This document shows, piece by piece, positions 46,680 through 54,910 of a stretch of DNA of 64,000 nt. Source of the stretch: Klenkia sesuvii (GTDB lineage: Bacteria > Actinomycetota > Actinomycetes > Mycobacteriales > Geodermatophilaceae); the NCBI RefSeq assembly GCF_037083825.1, contig NZ_JBAPLU010000001.1, positions 186,001 through 250,000 on the forward strand, read 5' to 3'. The translations under genes and the position numbers were made by a program. Position 1 is the stretch's first letter. Every line of letters begins with the position of its first letter. The notes under the pieces were generated by a model that was not told where the DNA came from, did not search any database, and saw only the letters and a program-made list of their open reading frames with translations.

Positions 46680-47015
46680 TCAGCGGACGAGGCCGCTGGT
46701 GATCCCGGTCGTGACGCTCTCGACGTTGGTCATGTAGCCGCGCTGGTCGGCGTCGCCCTGGGTGTAGTTGACACCGGCCTGGCCCACCGACTGGGCGATG
46801 GCGCCGAGGGCTGCGTTCATGTTGCTGCTCTCGGTGGCCACCGTGGCCTTGACCTGGGTGAACGCGGCGGCGAACTGCCCGCGGGACTGCGCCTCGAGGG
46901 TGGCCAGGTTGCTGTTGAGCGTGGAGAACAGCGAGTTCAGCTGCTGCGACGCCTCGGAGGCCGAGCGCGCGAACGCCGCCATCTGCTCCGGACTGGCACC
47001 GGTTCCGTCTGCCAT
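46680..47015 (-). CDS. Esx-like WXG100-family protein B with YxxxD signal
   Basis: A 111-residue protein. The hinge is AQSRGQFAAAFTQ, with R-G in place of W-G. After the helical hairpin comes the secretion signal Y84-T-Q-G-D88 (NYTQGDADQRGYM), the YxxxD/E motif recognised by EccC. ATG 47015 has AGGA 6 bases upstream. Precedes the EsxA-like gene by 26 bases. The sequence NYxxGDAxQR recurs in the 233-residue protein at 54204. Confidence 0.85.
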   Translation of the reverse strand: MADGTGASPEQMAAFARSASEASQQLNSLFSTLNSNLATLEAQSRGQFAAAFTQVKATVATESSNMNAALGAIAQSVGQAGVNYTQGDADQRGYMTNVESVTTGITSGLVR

Positions 47016-47156
47016 GTTGTTCCTCATCCCTCCAGATCGGCCGGGTGGGTCGACCGGTTCAACCGTGGTGACGCCTGGGGCGCCGGTGAGCACGGCGAAC
47101 GGTACTGGACAGGACCGCACCGTGCGAACCGTTGTCCACAGGCCCGGGACCGGCGG

Positions 47157-48584
47157 TCAGCCCGCGCCGGCGGCCAGCTGCGCGCTCAGCGGCGAGCCGG
47201 CGGGCACCCGTGCGACCAGGGCGGCGGGCATCGGCACCGGGTCGACGCCGGCGTAGCCGAGCACCCCGGCGGTGGCCTCGTCGGGCACGCGGTAGGCCCG
47301 GCCCTCGTCGGTGACGAGGAAGAGGAACCCGTCGGCGGCCGAGTCCGAGCCCTGGGCGCGCACCAGCGCCCCCCCGCCGGGCGGGACGACGACGGCGTCG
47401 GCCAGCACCGTGCCGTCGGCGGTGCGCTGCTCGGTCAACGCGGCCGACGACGCGTCGACGTCGGCCCCGAGCGCCACCGCCGGCCGCTCGTCCACGCCGT
47501 CGAACGCCGCGCAGACTGTCTCGGTCGCCGAGGTCACCGGGAGGGTCTCGGGCTGCTCGTCGGGCGGGTCGGCCGGCCCGCGCTCGGGCAGCGGCACGAG
47601 GGTGGCGGCGTTGGTCTGCGCCGGGCGCACCGGCAGGGCGGTGGGCGGGGCACCCCCGTAGGCGAGCGCCGACAGCGCGGGGTCGGCCAGCAGCAGGTCG
47701 GCCTGCACCCGCGAGATGCCGACCAGGCGGTCGGTGTCCACCTGGTAGTAGAGCTGGCCGCCGGACTCGGACTCCACGACCACGACCTGGCCGGCCACGG
47801 CGCCGGGCAGCGCCGAGGAGGGCTGGCCGCGGGAGGCGACCGGCGCGGGGGCCAGCGGCTCCCCCTCGGGCAACCCCGACAGCCACGCCGTGCCGACCTG
47901 GACCTGCACCTCGTCACCCAGGGTCAGCCCCTGCAGCACGGCACCCTCGTCGGGCACCGGGTACTGGACGCCGCCCCAGACGTAGTGCAGGGTGCCGCGC
48001 TCGACGTCGCGGGCCAGGAACCCGGCGTCCCCGGCCGACCGGCCGCCGTCGGCGGTGCCGCCGACCACGAGCGCGGTGCGGGTGACCTCCTCGCCGCTGG
48101 CCAGCTCGACCGGCGCCGCGCACAGCGTCCACGGCGCCCCCACGAGCTGGTCGGGGTCGGGCACCGCATCGGGGGCGTCGGCGATGCCGAGGGCCTGCCC
48201 GCGCGGGGCGCCCGCGAGCGAGGCGCGGGAGACCTCGACGACCTCGGAAGTACCGACCAGAAGCGCGGCGGAGACGAAGTTGGCGACCGGGTGGAGGTGG
48301 AAGACCCCCGCCTGGTCGGGCAGCCACACGAAGCGGGCGCCGGTCTCCTCCATGAGGATGACGGCCTGGCCGTCCTTCCACCGGTCGTTGCCCCCCGGCG
48401 AGACCACGCCCACCACGCCGGCGACCGCCAGGGCCAGCACGGCGACCATGACGCTGCCGAACACCGCCCCGCCCATGCGGCGCAGCGGGCTCTGCGCCGG
48501 GTCGGTCTCGCGCAGCACCACCCCGGACACCACGCGCTTCACCAGGAACTGGTAGCTCTGGTAGAGGTCCCGCCTGCTCGCCAC
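47157..48584 (-). CDS. eccB: Type VII secretion core protein EccB
   Basis: A 475-residue EccB. Short cytoplasmic N terminus (MASRRDLYQSYQFLVKRVVS), one membrane helix at about residues 43-65 (VFGSVMVAVLALAVAGVVGV), then a periplasmic domain with repeats and the paired cysteines in WTLCAAPVEL and TETVCAAFDG. EccB forms the periplasmic ring of the ESX membrane complex with EccC, EccD and EccE. GTG at 48584. It is 12 bases after eccD on the same strand and probably co-transcribed with it. Confidence 0.93.
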   Translation of the reverse strand: MASRRDLYQSYQFLVKRVVSGVVLRETDPAQSPLRRMGGAVFGSVMVAVLALAVAGVVGVVSPGGNDRWKDGQAVILMEETGARFVWLPDQAGVFHLHPVANFVSAALLVGTSEVVEVSRASLAGAPRGQALGIADAPDAVPDPDQLVGAPWTLCAAPVELASGEEVTRTALVVGGTADGGRSAGDAGFLARDVERGTLHYVWGGVQYPVPDEGAVLQGLTLGDEVQVQVGTAWLSGLPEGEPLAPAPVASRGQPSSALPGAVAGQVVVVESESGGQLYYQVDTDRLVGISRVQADLLLADPALSALAYGGAPPTALPVRPAQTNAATLVPLPERGPADPPDEQPETLPVTSATETVCAAFDGVDERPAVALGADVDASSAALTEQRTADGTVLADAVVVPPGGGALVRAQGSDSAADGFLFLVTDEGRAYRVPDEATAGVLGYAGVDPVPMPAALVARVPAGSPLSAQLAAGAG

Positions 48585-48596
48585 CTGCGGCCCCCG

Positions 48597-49985
48597 TCAG
48601 CCGTACAGGCCGCGGACGTAGCCGTACAGGCCCAGCACGGCGCAGGCCACCGGCACGACCGCCAGCACCAGGACGACGTCGAGCACGTCGGCCACCCGTC
48701 CCAGGTAGGGCCCCGGCGCGCGGTGCCGGAAGGCCAGGCCCGCGGCCAGCACCGCGGCCGCGGTCACCACCAGGGCCGGGACGACGGCGGCGACCACCCA
48801 CGCGGCGGGCAACGCCGCGGCCGAGACGCCGAGCACCAGCGCCGGCAGCAGGCCGCCGGCCAGCAGCGGCAGGCGGTGACGGGCCGCGGGGAAGAACCTC
48901 GCCCGCAGGGTCGAGACCGCCGCCACCAGCGCCACCAGCCACAGCGCCGAGGTGCGACCGCTCCCGACCAGCAGCGGCGCGGCCAGCACCGACGTCGCCG
49001 CTCCCCCGCCGAGGATGCCGGTGAGCAGCTCGTCGGTGCGCCGCACCCGGGCCCGCACCCGTGCCCGCCCGACCGGCGGGGGGTCGGCGACGAGGTCCTC
49101 GGTCGTGGCGGGCAGCGCCGGCACGGGCAGCTTGCCCAGCCGCAGCGACAGCAGCGGGGCCAGCGGGGTCAGCAGCACGACCAGGACGACGACGACGGCG
49201 GCGGCGTCGACCCCGTCGACGGACCCGGCGCGGGCCAGCAGCGCCCCCACCGCGCCCAGCAACCCCACGACGACCCCGCCGACCGGGTACTGCGTGCGAC
49301 CGGCCACGCCGACCACCCCGGCGGCCGACACCAGGACCAGCGCGAGCGAGCCGCTGAGCACCTGCGCCCAGCCCAGGTCGCCCAGCGGCTGGTCACCCAG
49401 ACCCACCACCGCGCCCCCGGTGGCCGCCGCGACCATCGCCACCACGGCCGGCGCCGTCCCGGCCTCGGCGTCGGAGGCCAGCCGGGCCAGCAGCACACCG
49501 CCCACCAGGGCCACGAGCGCCAGCCCGAGCGCGACCAGGCCGGCGGTGGTGGCGTCGGGACCGGTGAGGGTGAGGCCCAGGGCCAGCAGCAGCGCCGCGC
49601 ACGCCACCCCGACCCCGGCACGCCGGGTGGCGACCGGGCCCCAGTCGGGGCTGGTGGCCCGGGCTGCGCCGGCGATGGCGTCGACGACGTCGTCGTAGTC
49701 CAGCTCGGGCCAGTCGTCCTGGCGCGGCACCAGGTGCAGCACCTCGCCGTCGCGCAGCTCCTGCCCGGCCAGCGACCGTGCGGGGTCGACCAGCTGGCCG
49801 TCGACCCGGCGCAGCACCCATCCGCCGTGCTGCTGGCCGTCGTCGGCCAGGCCCTCGCCGGCGTTGCGCAGCAGGGCCGGCAGGAGCTCGGCCACCGGCA
49901 CCGAGTCGGGCAGGGCGACGTCGACCCGACGTCGTGGCGCGGCCACCGTCACCCGGGCGAGCCCACCCCCGAGGGACCGCGTCAC
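48597..49985 (-). CDS. eccD: Type VII secretion integral membrane protein EccD
   Basis: A 462-residue EccD. The N-terminal about 90 residues are the cytosolic ubiquitin-like domain (ARVTVAAPRRRVDVALPDS, HLVPRQDDWPELDYDDVVDA), followed by about eleven membrane helices. A conserved inner loop is LVADPPPVGRARVRARVRRT. EccD lines the channel of the ESX machine. GTG 49985 gives VTRSLGGG; an upstream extension would be non-conserved. Divergent from eccC across 149 bases, where TACGAT at 50051-50056 could be the -10 of eccC. Confidence 0.92.
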   Translation of the reverse strand: MTRSLGGGLARVTVAAPRRRVDVALPDSVPVAELLPALLRNAGEGLADDGQQHGGWVLRRVDGQLVDPARSLAGQELRDGEVLHLVPRQDDWPELDYDDVVDAIAGAARATSPDWGPVATRRAGVGVACAALLLALGLTLTGPDATTAGLVALGLALVALVGGVLLARLASDAEAGTAPAVVAMVAAATGGAVVGLGDQPLGDLGWAQVLSGSLALVLVSAAGVVGVAGRTQYPVGGVVVGLLGAVGALLARAGSVDGVDAAAVVVVLVVLLTPLAPLLSLRLGKLPVPALPATTEDLVADPPPVGRARVRARVRRTDELLTGILGGGAATSVLAAPLLVGSGRTSALWLVALVAAVSTLRARFFPAARHRLPLLAGGLLPALVLGVSAAALPAAWVVAAVVPALVVTAAAVLAAGLAFRHRAPGPYLGRVADVLDVVLVLAVVPVACAVLGLYGYVRGLYG

Positions 49986-50134
49986 CTGGCACCACCCATC
50001 CTGCGTCGGTCGGCAGCCGGTCCTGCGACCCCGGTCGCCCGGCCGGGCCATACGATACGGATCACTCCCGCAGCGCAGGGCCGACCGGCCCGGACCCGCG
50101 GGCACCGCCCGGTCGGCAGCTGCGAGGAGGACCC

Positions 50135-53100
50135 ATGAGCACCGTGGTGCTCCGCCGCCAGCCGCGGCGCGACGCCCCCGAGCTGCCCAGCGGCGAGGTC
50201 GTGCTCGACCCGCCGCCGGAGATCCCCACCGGGGGCAAGCGCTGGGGCCAGGTCCTCATGATGCTGCCGATGCTGGCCGGCGCGGGGGCGATGGCGCTCC
50301 TGTTCTCCCAGGGCCGCGGGGGTCCCCTGGGCTACGTGGCCGGTGGCCTGCTGGGCGTCTCGGCCCTGGGCATGGTCGCCATGGGGCTCATGAACTCGGG
50401 TGGGCAGAGCAAGCGGCAGCTGGCCGAGGACCGCCGGGCCTACATGCGCCACCTCAGCCTGCAGCGGCGCAGCGTGCGCCGCACCGCCGAGGCCCAGCGC
50501 GAGGCGATGCTGTACCGGCACCCCGAGCCCGACCAGCTCTGGGTGACCGCGGCCAGCCACCGCCTGTGGGAGCGCCGCCGCGAGCACGCCGACTTCGGCG
50601 TGGTGCGCATCGGCCGCGGCCCGCAGGCCCTGGCCACCCCGGTGGTGCCGCCGCAGACCCGTCCGCTCGACGAGCTCGAGCCGCTGTGCGCCAGCGCGCT
50701 GCGCCGCTTCGTGCTCACCTACTCCGTCGTCCCCGAGCTGCCCGTCGCCATGGCGGTCAACGGCTTCGGCCGCGTGCACGTGCTCGGGCCCGCCGAGCGC
50801 CGCCGCTCCCTCGCCCGCGCCGTCGTCGCCCAGCTCGCCGTCCACCACAGCCCCGACGACCTGCTCGTCGCCGTCGCCGCCGGCAACGAGGAGCGCGCCG
50901 GGTGGGAGTGGACGAAGTGGCTGCCGCACGCCCAGCACCCCGAGCGCTCCGACGCCCTGGGCCGGCTGCGGCTGGTCACCCCCACGGTGCCGGCGCTGGA
51001 GGCGCTGCTGGACGACTTCCTCGCCGTCCGGCCGCGGTTCGACCCCAGCGGCAGCGGGGCCCCGGTCGGTGGGCCGCACGTGGTCGTCGTGCTCGACGGC
51101 GGCGAGGCCGCCGGCTCCAGCCACCTCATGACCGACGGCGGGGTGGAGGGCGTCTCCGTCCTGGACCTCTCCACGCCCCCGCCGCGGTTGCTGGACCGGG
51201 GCACCCTGGTCCTCGAGATCGACGCCGACGGCGCGATCAGCAGCCGCACGACCGACGGCACCGCCGTCATCGGCCGGGCCGACGAGCTCGCCCCGGCCCT
51301 GGCCGAGTCCCTGGCCCGCCAGCTCGCGCCCTTCCGGCTCTCGGCCGGCAGCCGGGGCGGGGACGCCGCGCTGAGCACCGCCACCGGGCTGGCCGACCTG
51401 CTCGACATCGCCGACCCGTTCTCCTACGACGTCGACCGCGGGTGGGCTCCGCGGCCCAACCGCGACCGGCTGCGCGTGCCCATCGGCATCGGGCCCGACG
51501 GCGCCCCCGTCGAGCTCGACCTCAAGGAGTCCGCGCAGGACGGCATGGGCCCCCACGGCCTGCTGGTCGGCGCGACGGGCGCCGGCAAGTCCGAGCTGCT
51601 GCGCACGCTGGTGCTCGCCCTGGCGGTCACCCACGACAGCGAGACGCTGAACTTCGTGCTGGTCGACTTCAAGGGCGGCGCGACCTTCACCACGCTGGAC
51701 CGGCTGCCGCACACCAGCGCCGTCATCACCAACCTGGCCGACGAGCTGCCGCTGGTCGACCGCATGGTCGACGCCATCAACGGCGAGCTGCTGCGCCGGC
51801 AGGAGCTGCTGCGCTCGGCGGGCAACTACAGCTCGCTGCGGGACTACGAGCGGGCCCGCACCTCCGGCGTCCCGCTGCCGCCGGTGCCCACGCTGCTGAT
51901 CATCTGCGACGAGTTCAGCGAGCTGCTCAGCGCCAAGCCCGACTTCATCGACCTGTTCGTGCAGATCGGCCGGGTCGGCCGCTCGCTGGGCGTGCACCTG
52001 CTGCTGGCCAGCCAGCGCCTCGAGGAGGGGCGGCTGCGCGGGCTGGACACCCACCTCTCCTACCGCATCGGCCTGCGCACCAACTCGGCCATGGAGAGCC
52101 GGGTCGTGCTGGCCTCCCCCGAGGCCTTCGAGCTGCCGCGGGCCCCCGGCCACGGGTTCCTCAAGTTCGGCACCGACCCGCTCGAGCGCTTCCGCGCCGC
52201 CTACGTCAGCGGCACCCACAAGCGGCCCACCGAGCGCCGCGAGGTGGGCGCGACGGGCGGTCCGGTCGTGCACGCCTACGACACCCAGTACCTGGCCCCG
52301 CCCGTACCGGCCGCGCCGGCCGAGGGCGAGCCCGAGCCGGCCGCCGACGATGCCTCCGCCGAGTCCTCCGTCGGCGAGAGCCTGCTCGACGTCCTGGTCG
52401 ACCGCATGGAGGGCCGCGGCACCCCGGCCCACCAGGTGTGGCTGCCGCCGCTGGCCGAGCCCCCCACGCTGGACCTGCTCCTCCCCCCGCTCGTCGAGCA
52501 CCCCGAGCGGGGCTGCACCGTCGACGCCCCTGACCTGTGGGGCACCCTGCGGGCCACGGTCGGCGTGGTCGACCGGCCGGCCGACCAGCGGCGCGACCCG
52601 CTGGTCCTGGACCTCTCGGGCGCCGGCGGGCACGTCGCGGTCGTCGGCGGTCCGCAGTCGGGCAAGAGCACGGCGCTGCGCAGCCTCGTCGCCTCGCTGG
52701 CGCTCACCCACACCCCCCGCGAGGTGCAGGTCTACTGCTTCGACTTCGGCGGCGGCACCCTGGCCGGCCTGCGCGAGCTCCCGCACGTGGGCACGGTGTC
52801 GGCCCGCAGCGACGCCGACCAGGTGCGGCGGACCGTCGCCGAGCTGCAGGGCCTGCTGACCCGCCGCGAACTGGCCTTCGCCCGGCTCGGCGTCGACGGC
52901 ATGGCTACCTACCGGCGCCGGCTGCGCTCGGGCCAGGTCGCCGACGACCCCTACGGCGACGTCGTGCTCGTCGTCGACGGCTGGCTCACCGTGCGCAACG
53001 ACTTCGAGGACATCGAGGCCGCCGTCACCGACCTGGCCACCCGCGGCCTGTCCTACGGCATCCACGTGGTGGTCGGTGCCGGGCGGTGGCTGGACCTGCG

Positions 53101-54106
53101 CCCGGCCATCCGCGACCTCTTCGGCACCCGGCTCGAGCTGCGCCTGGGCGACCCCGGCGACTCGCTGCTGGACCGCCGCACCGCCGTGAACGTGCCGGCC
53201 GAGACCCCGGGCCGGGGCATCACGCCCGAGAAGCTGCACGTGCTCACGGCGCTGCCGCGCATCGACGGCGAGCAGCGCACCGACGACCTCGCCGACGGCG
53301 TCGCCGGCCTGGTCGACGCGGTGCGCAGCCGGTGGCAGGGGCCGGTGGCCCCCGGCGTCCGGCTGCTGCCCTCACTGGTCGAGCACGGGCAGCTGCTGGC
53401 CGACCCCAACCAGGGCATCGCCATCGGCATCACGGAGGCCGACCTGTCGACGGTGCACCTGGACCTGCGCAGCGAGCCGCACCTGGTGGTGTTCGGCGAC
53501 GCCGAGTGCGGCAAGAGCACGTTCCTGCGCTCCTTCGTCCGCCGGGTCACCGAGCAGTGGACGCCCTACGACGTCCGCGTGCTGACCCTGGACTTCCGGC
53601 GCAGCCTGCTCGGTGCGGTCGGCGACGAGCACAGCATCGGCTACGCGACCTCGGCGCCGATGGCCCGCGACATGGTCGCCGAGGTGGCCCAGGTGATGCA
53701 GGGCCGGCTGCCCGGCCCCGACGTCACGCCCGCCCAGCTGCGCGACCGCAGCTGGTGGGACGGGCCCGAGCTGTACCTCGTCGTCGACGACTACGACCTC
53801 GTGGCCGCCGCCAACCCCAACCCGCTGGCCCCGCTGCTGGAGTTCCTCGCCCAGGGCCGCGACATCGGCCTGCACGTCGTGCTCACCCGGCGCAGCGGCG
53901 GGGCGAGTCGGGCCCTGTTCGAGCCGGTGCTGCTGCGGCTGCGCGAGCTGGCCACCCCCGGCATCGTCATGGACGGCGACAAGGGCGAGGGCGCGCTGGT
54001 GGGGTCGGTCAAGCCCATGCCGCAGCCCCCGGGCCGGGGCTGGTTGGTGACCCGCCGGCGGGGCACCGAGCTGGTCCAGCTGGCCTGGCTGCCGCCGGAG
54101 GCCTGA
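50135..54106 (+). CDS. eccC: Type VII secretion ATPase EccC (fused Ca/Cb)
   Basis: A 1323-residue motor protein with the Ca and Cb halves in one chain. Two membrane helices near residues 40-90, then a DUF region, then three FtsK/SpoIIIE ATPase domains. Walker A motifs are GATGAGKSE (residue 479), GGPQSGKST (838) and GDAECGKST (1121), with Walker B LLIICDEFSEL, VVLVVDGW and LYLVVDDYD. The first domain is the active ATPase, the others bind substrates' YxxxD/E signals. ATG with AGGAGG upstream sets the start. The complete set of three P-loops suggests a working motor. Confidence 0.96.
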   Translation: MSTVVLRRQPRRDAPELPSGEVVLDPPPEIPTGGKRWGQVLMMLPMLAGAGAMALLFSQGRGGPLGYVAGGLLGVSALGMVAMGLMNSGGQSKRQLAEDRRAYMRHLSLQRRSVRRTAEAQREAMLYRHPEPDQLWVTAASHRLWERRREHADFGVVRIGRGPQALATPVVPPQTRPLDELEPLCASALRRFVLTYSVVPELPVAMAVNGFGRVHVLGPAERRRSLARAVVAQLAVHHSPDDLLVAVAAGNEERAGWEWTKWLPHAQHPERSDALGRLRLVTPTVPALEALLDDFLAVRPRFDPSGSGAPVGGPHVVVVLDGGEAAGSSHLMTDGGVEGVSVLDLSTPPPRLLDRGTLVLEIDADGAISSRTTDGTAVIGRADELAPALAESLARQLAPFRLSAGSRGGDAALSTATGLADLLDIADPFSYDVDRGWAPRPNRDRLRVPIGIGPDGAPVELDLKESAQDGMGPHGLLVGATGAGKSELLRTLVLALAVTHDSETLNFVLVDFKGGATFTTLDRLPHTSAVITNLADELPLVDRMVDAINGELLRRQELLRSAGNYSSLRDYERARTSGVPLPPVPTLLIICDEFSELLSAKPDFIDLFVQIGRVGRSLGVHLLLASQRLEEGRLRGLDTHLSYRIGLRTNSAMESRVVLASPEAFELPRAPGHGFLKFGTDPLERFRAAYVSGTHKRPTERREVGATGGPVVHAYDTQYLAPPVPAAPAEGEPEPAADDASAESSVGESLLDVLVDRMEGRGTPAHQVWLPPLAEPPTLDLLLPPLVEHPERGCTVDAPDLWGTLRATVGVVDRPADQRRDPLVLDLSGAGGHVAVVGGPQSGKSTALRSLVASLALTHTPREVQVYCFDFGGGTLAGLRELPHVGTVSARSDADQVRRTVAELQGLLTRRELAFARLGVDGMATYRRRLRSGQVADDPYGDVVLVVDGWLTVRNDFEDIEAAVTDLATRGLSYGIHVVVGAGRWLDLRPAIRDLFGTRLELRLGDPGDSLLDRRTAVNVPAETPGRGITPEKLHVLTALPRIDGEQRTDDLADGVAGLVDAVRSRWQGPVAPGVRLLPSLVEHGQLLADPNQGIAIGITEADLSTVHLDLRSEPHLVVFGDAECGKSTFLRSFVRRVTEQWTPYDVRVLTLDFRRSLLGAVGDEHSIGYATSAPMARDMVAEVAQVMQGRLPGPDVTPAQLRDRSWWDGPELYLVVDDYDLVAAANPNPLAPLLEFLAQGRDIGLHVVLTRRSGGASRALFEPVLLRLRELATPGIVMDGDKGEGALVGSVKPMPQPPGRGWLVTRRRGTELVQLAWLPPEA

Positions 54107-54132
54107 CTGCCGCCCACCGGCCGCGACCTGCA

Positions 54133-54146
54133 CCGGACCGGTCCGG
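54133..54146. repeat. Palindrome between eccC and the next gene
   Basis: CCGGACCGGTCCGG, a perfect 14-bp palindrome, lies in the 97-base gap downstream of eccC, with TACCCT at 54152-54157 as a possible -10. It may be a small hairpin or regulator site. Confidence 0.35.
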
Positions 54147-54203
54147 GCCGGTACCCTTCCCGTCGCGAGACCGATGATCTGGACGAGCACCGCGGGAGAA
54201 CCG

Positions 54204-54905
54204 ATGAGCGACAGCACCTCCGCCCGGCCCGACAGCATCTCCGACTTCGGCATGGCCTCCATCGAGCAGGTCACGCTGCTCGGTGACGACTTCGGCAACA
54301 ACGTCAGCAGCATCACCGCCGCCGGCCCGGGCCGCAGCGGCGGCGGCATGGCCGCCAGCTTCCGCGAGAGCTACCAGGTCGTCGCCCAGAACCTGGGCTC
54401 GTTCATGACCGACGCCGCCGACGGCCTCACCGCCCTGGGCTACGCCGGGATCACCGTCGCGCAGAACTACCGCGACGGCGACGCCGCCCAGCGCGACCAG
54501 ATGGGTGGGGTGCAGGCGGCCTTCACCCCCGGCCCCGGGCAGCCGTCGCTGCAGGGCGACCGGGCCGCGGCCCAGCAGGCCGGCGCGAGCGGCGGCGACC
54601 CCGCGGCCGCGCCGGGGTCGGCGGGGTGGATCCCGCCGTCGGTGGCCGCCGGGCAGACCACCCGCGACGACGACCGGACGACGCCCAGCCCCACCGTCCA
54701 GTCGGAGATCGACGAGCTCAACGACCAGCTGGGCACGAGCGAGTCGGAGTTCACCCCCGCGACGAACGACGAGCACGCCGCGGAGGTCAACGAGCGCGCC
54801 GACGAGATCGAGGACGAGAACGCGGGCCGCTCCGGCGACTCCGTCCTGCTGGCGCCGGGGGCCCCGGGCGCCCCGGGTGCATCCCCGTCCCCCACGACCG
54901 CCTGA
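54204..54905 (+). CDS. Esx-like secreted protein with disordered tail
   Basis: A 233-residue protein. Residues 1-105 look like an Esx helical hairpin (SSITAAGPGRSGGGMAASFR, ESYQVVAQNLGSFMTD) ending in the YxxxD signal Y89-R-D-G-D93 (NYRDGDAAQRDQM), alike to the EsxB-like protein. The rest is acidic, low-complexity and coiled-coil-like (SEIDELNDQLGTSESEF, EVNERADEIEDE). It is probably exported through this ESX system. GGGAGAACCG precedes ATG. Confidence 0.78.
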   Translation: MSDSTSARPDSISDFGMASIEQVTLLGDDFGNNVSSITAAGPGRSGGGMAASFRESYQVVAQNLGSFMTDAADGLTALGYAGITVAQNYRDGDAAQRDQMGGVQAAFTPGPGQPSLQGDRAAAQQAGASGGDPAAAPGSAGWIPPSVAAGQTTRDDDRTTPSPTVQSEIDELNDQLGTSESEFTPATNDEHAAEVNERADEIEDENAGRSGDSVLLAPGAPGAPGASPSPTTA

Positions 54906-54910
54906 CCCGC

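Noticed and set aside
46521..50138. A 1205-codon plus-strand open frame
   Set aside because: It is antisense to the Esx, eccB and eccD genes, which have clear family motifs. The translation is Gly/Arg/His-rich shadow sequence.
49982..53239. A 1085-codon minus-strand open frame
   Set aside because: It is antisense to eccC, whose three P-loops leave no doubt. No motifs are seen on this strand. It is a useful control: shadow frames above 1000 codons do occur here, so length alone does not prove the giant toxin frame.
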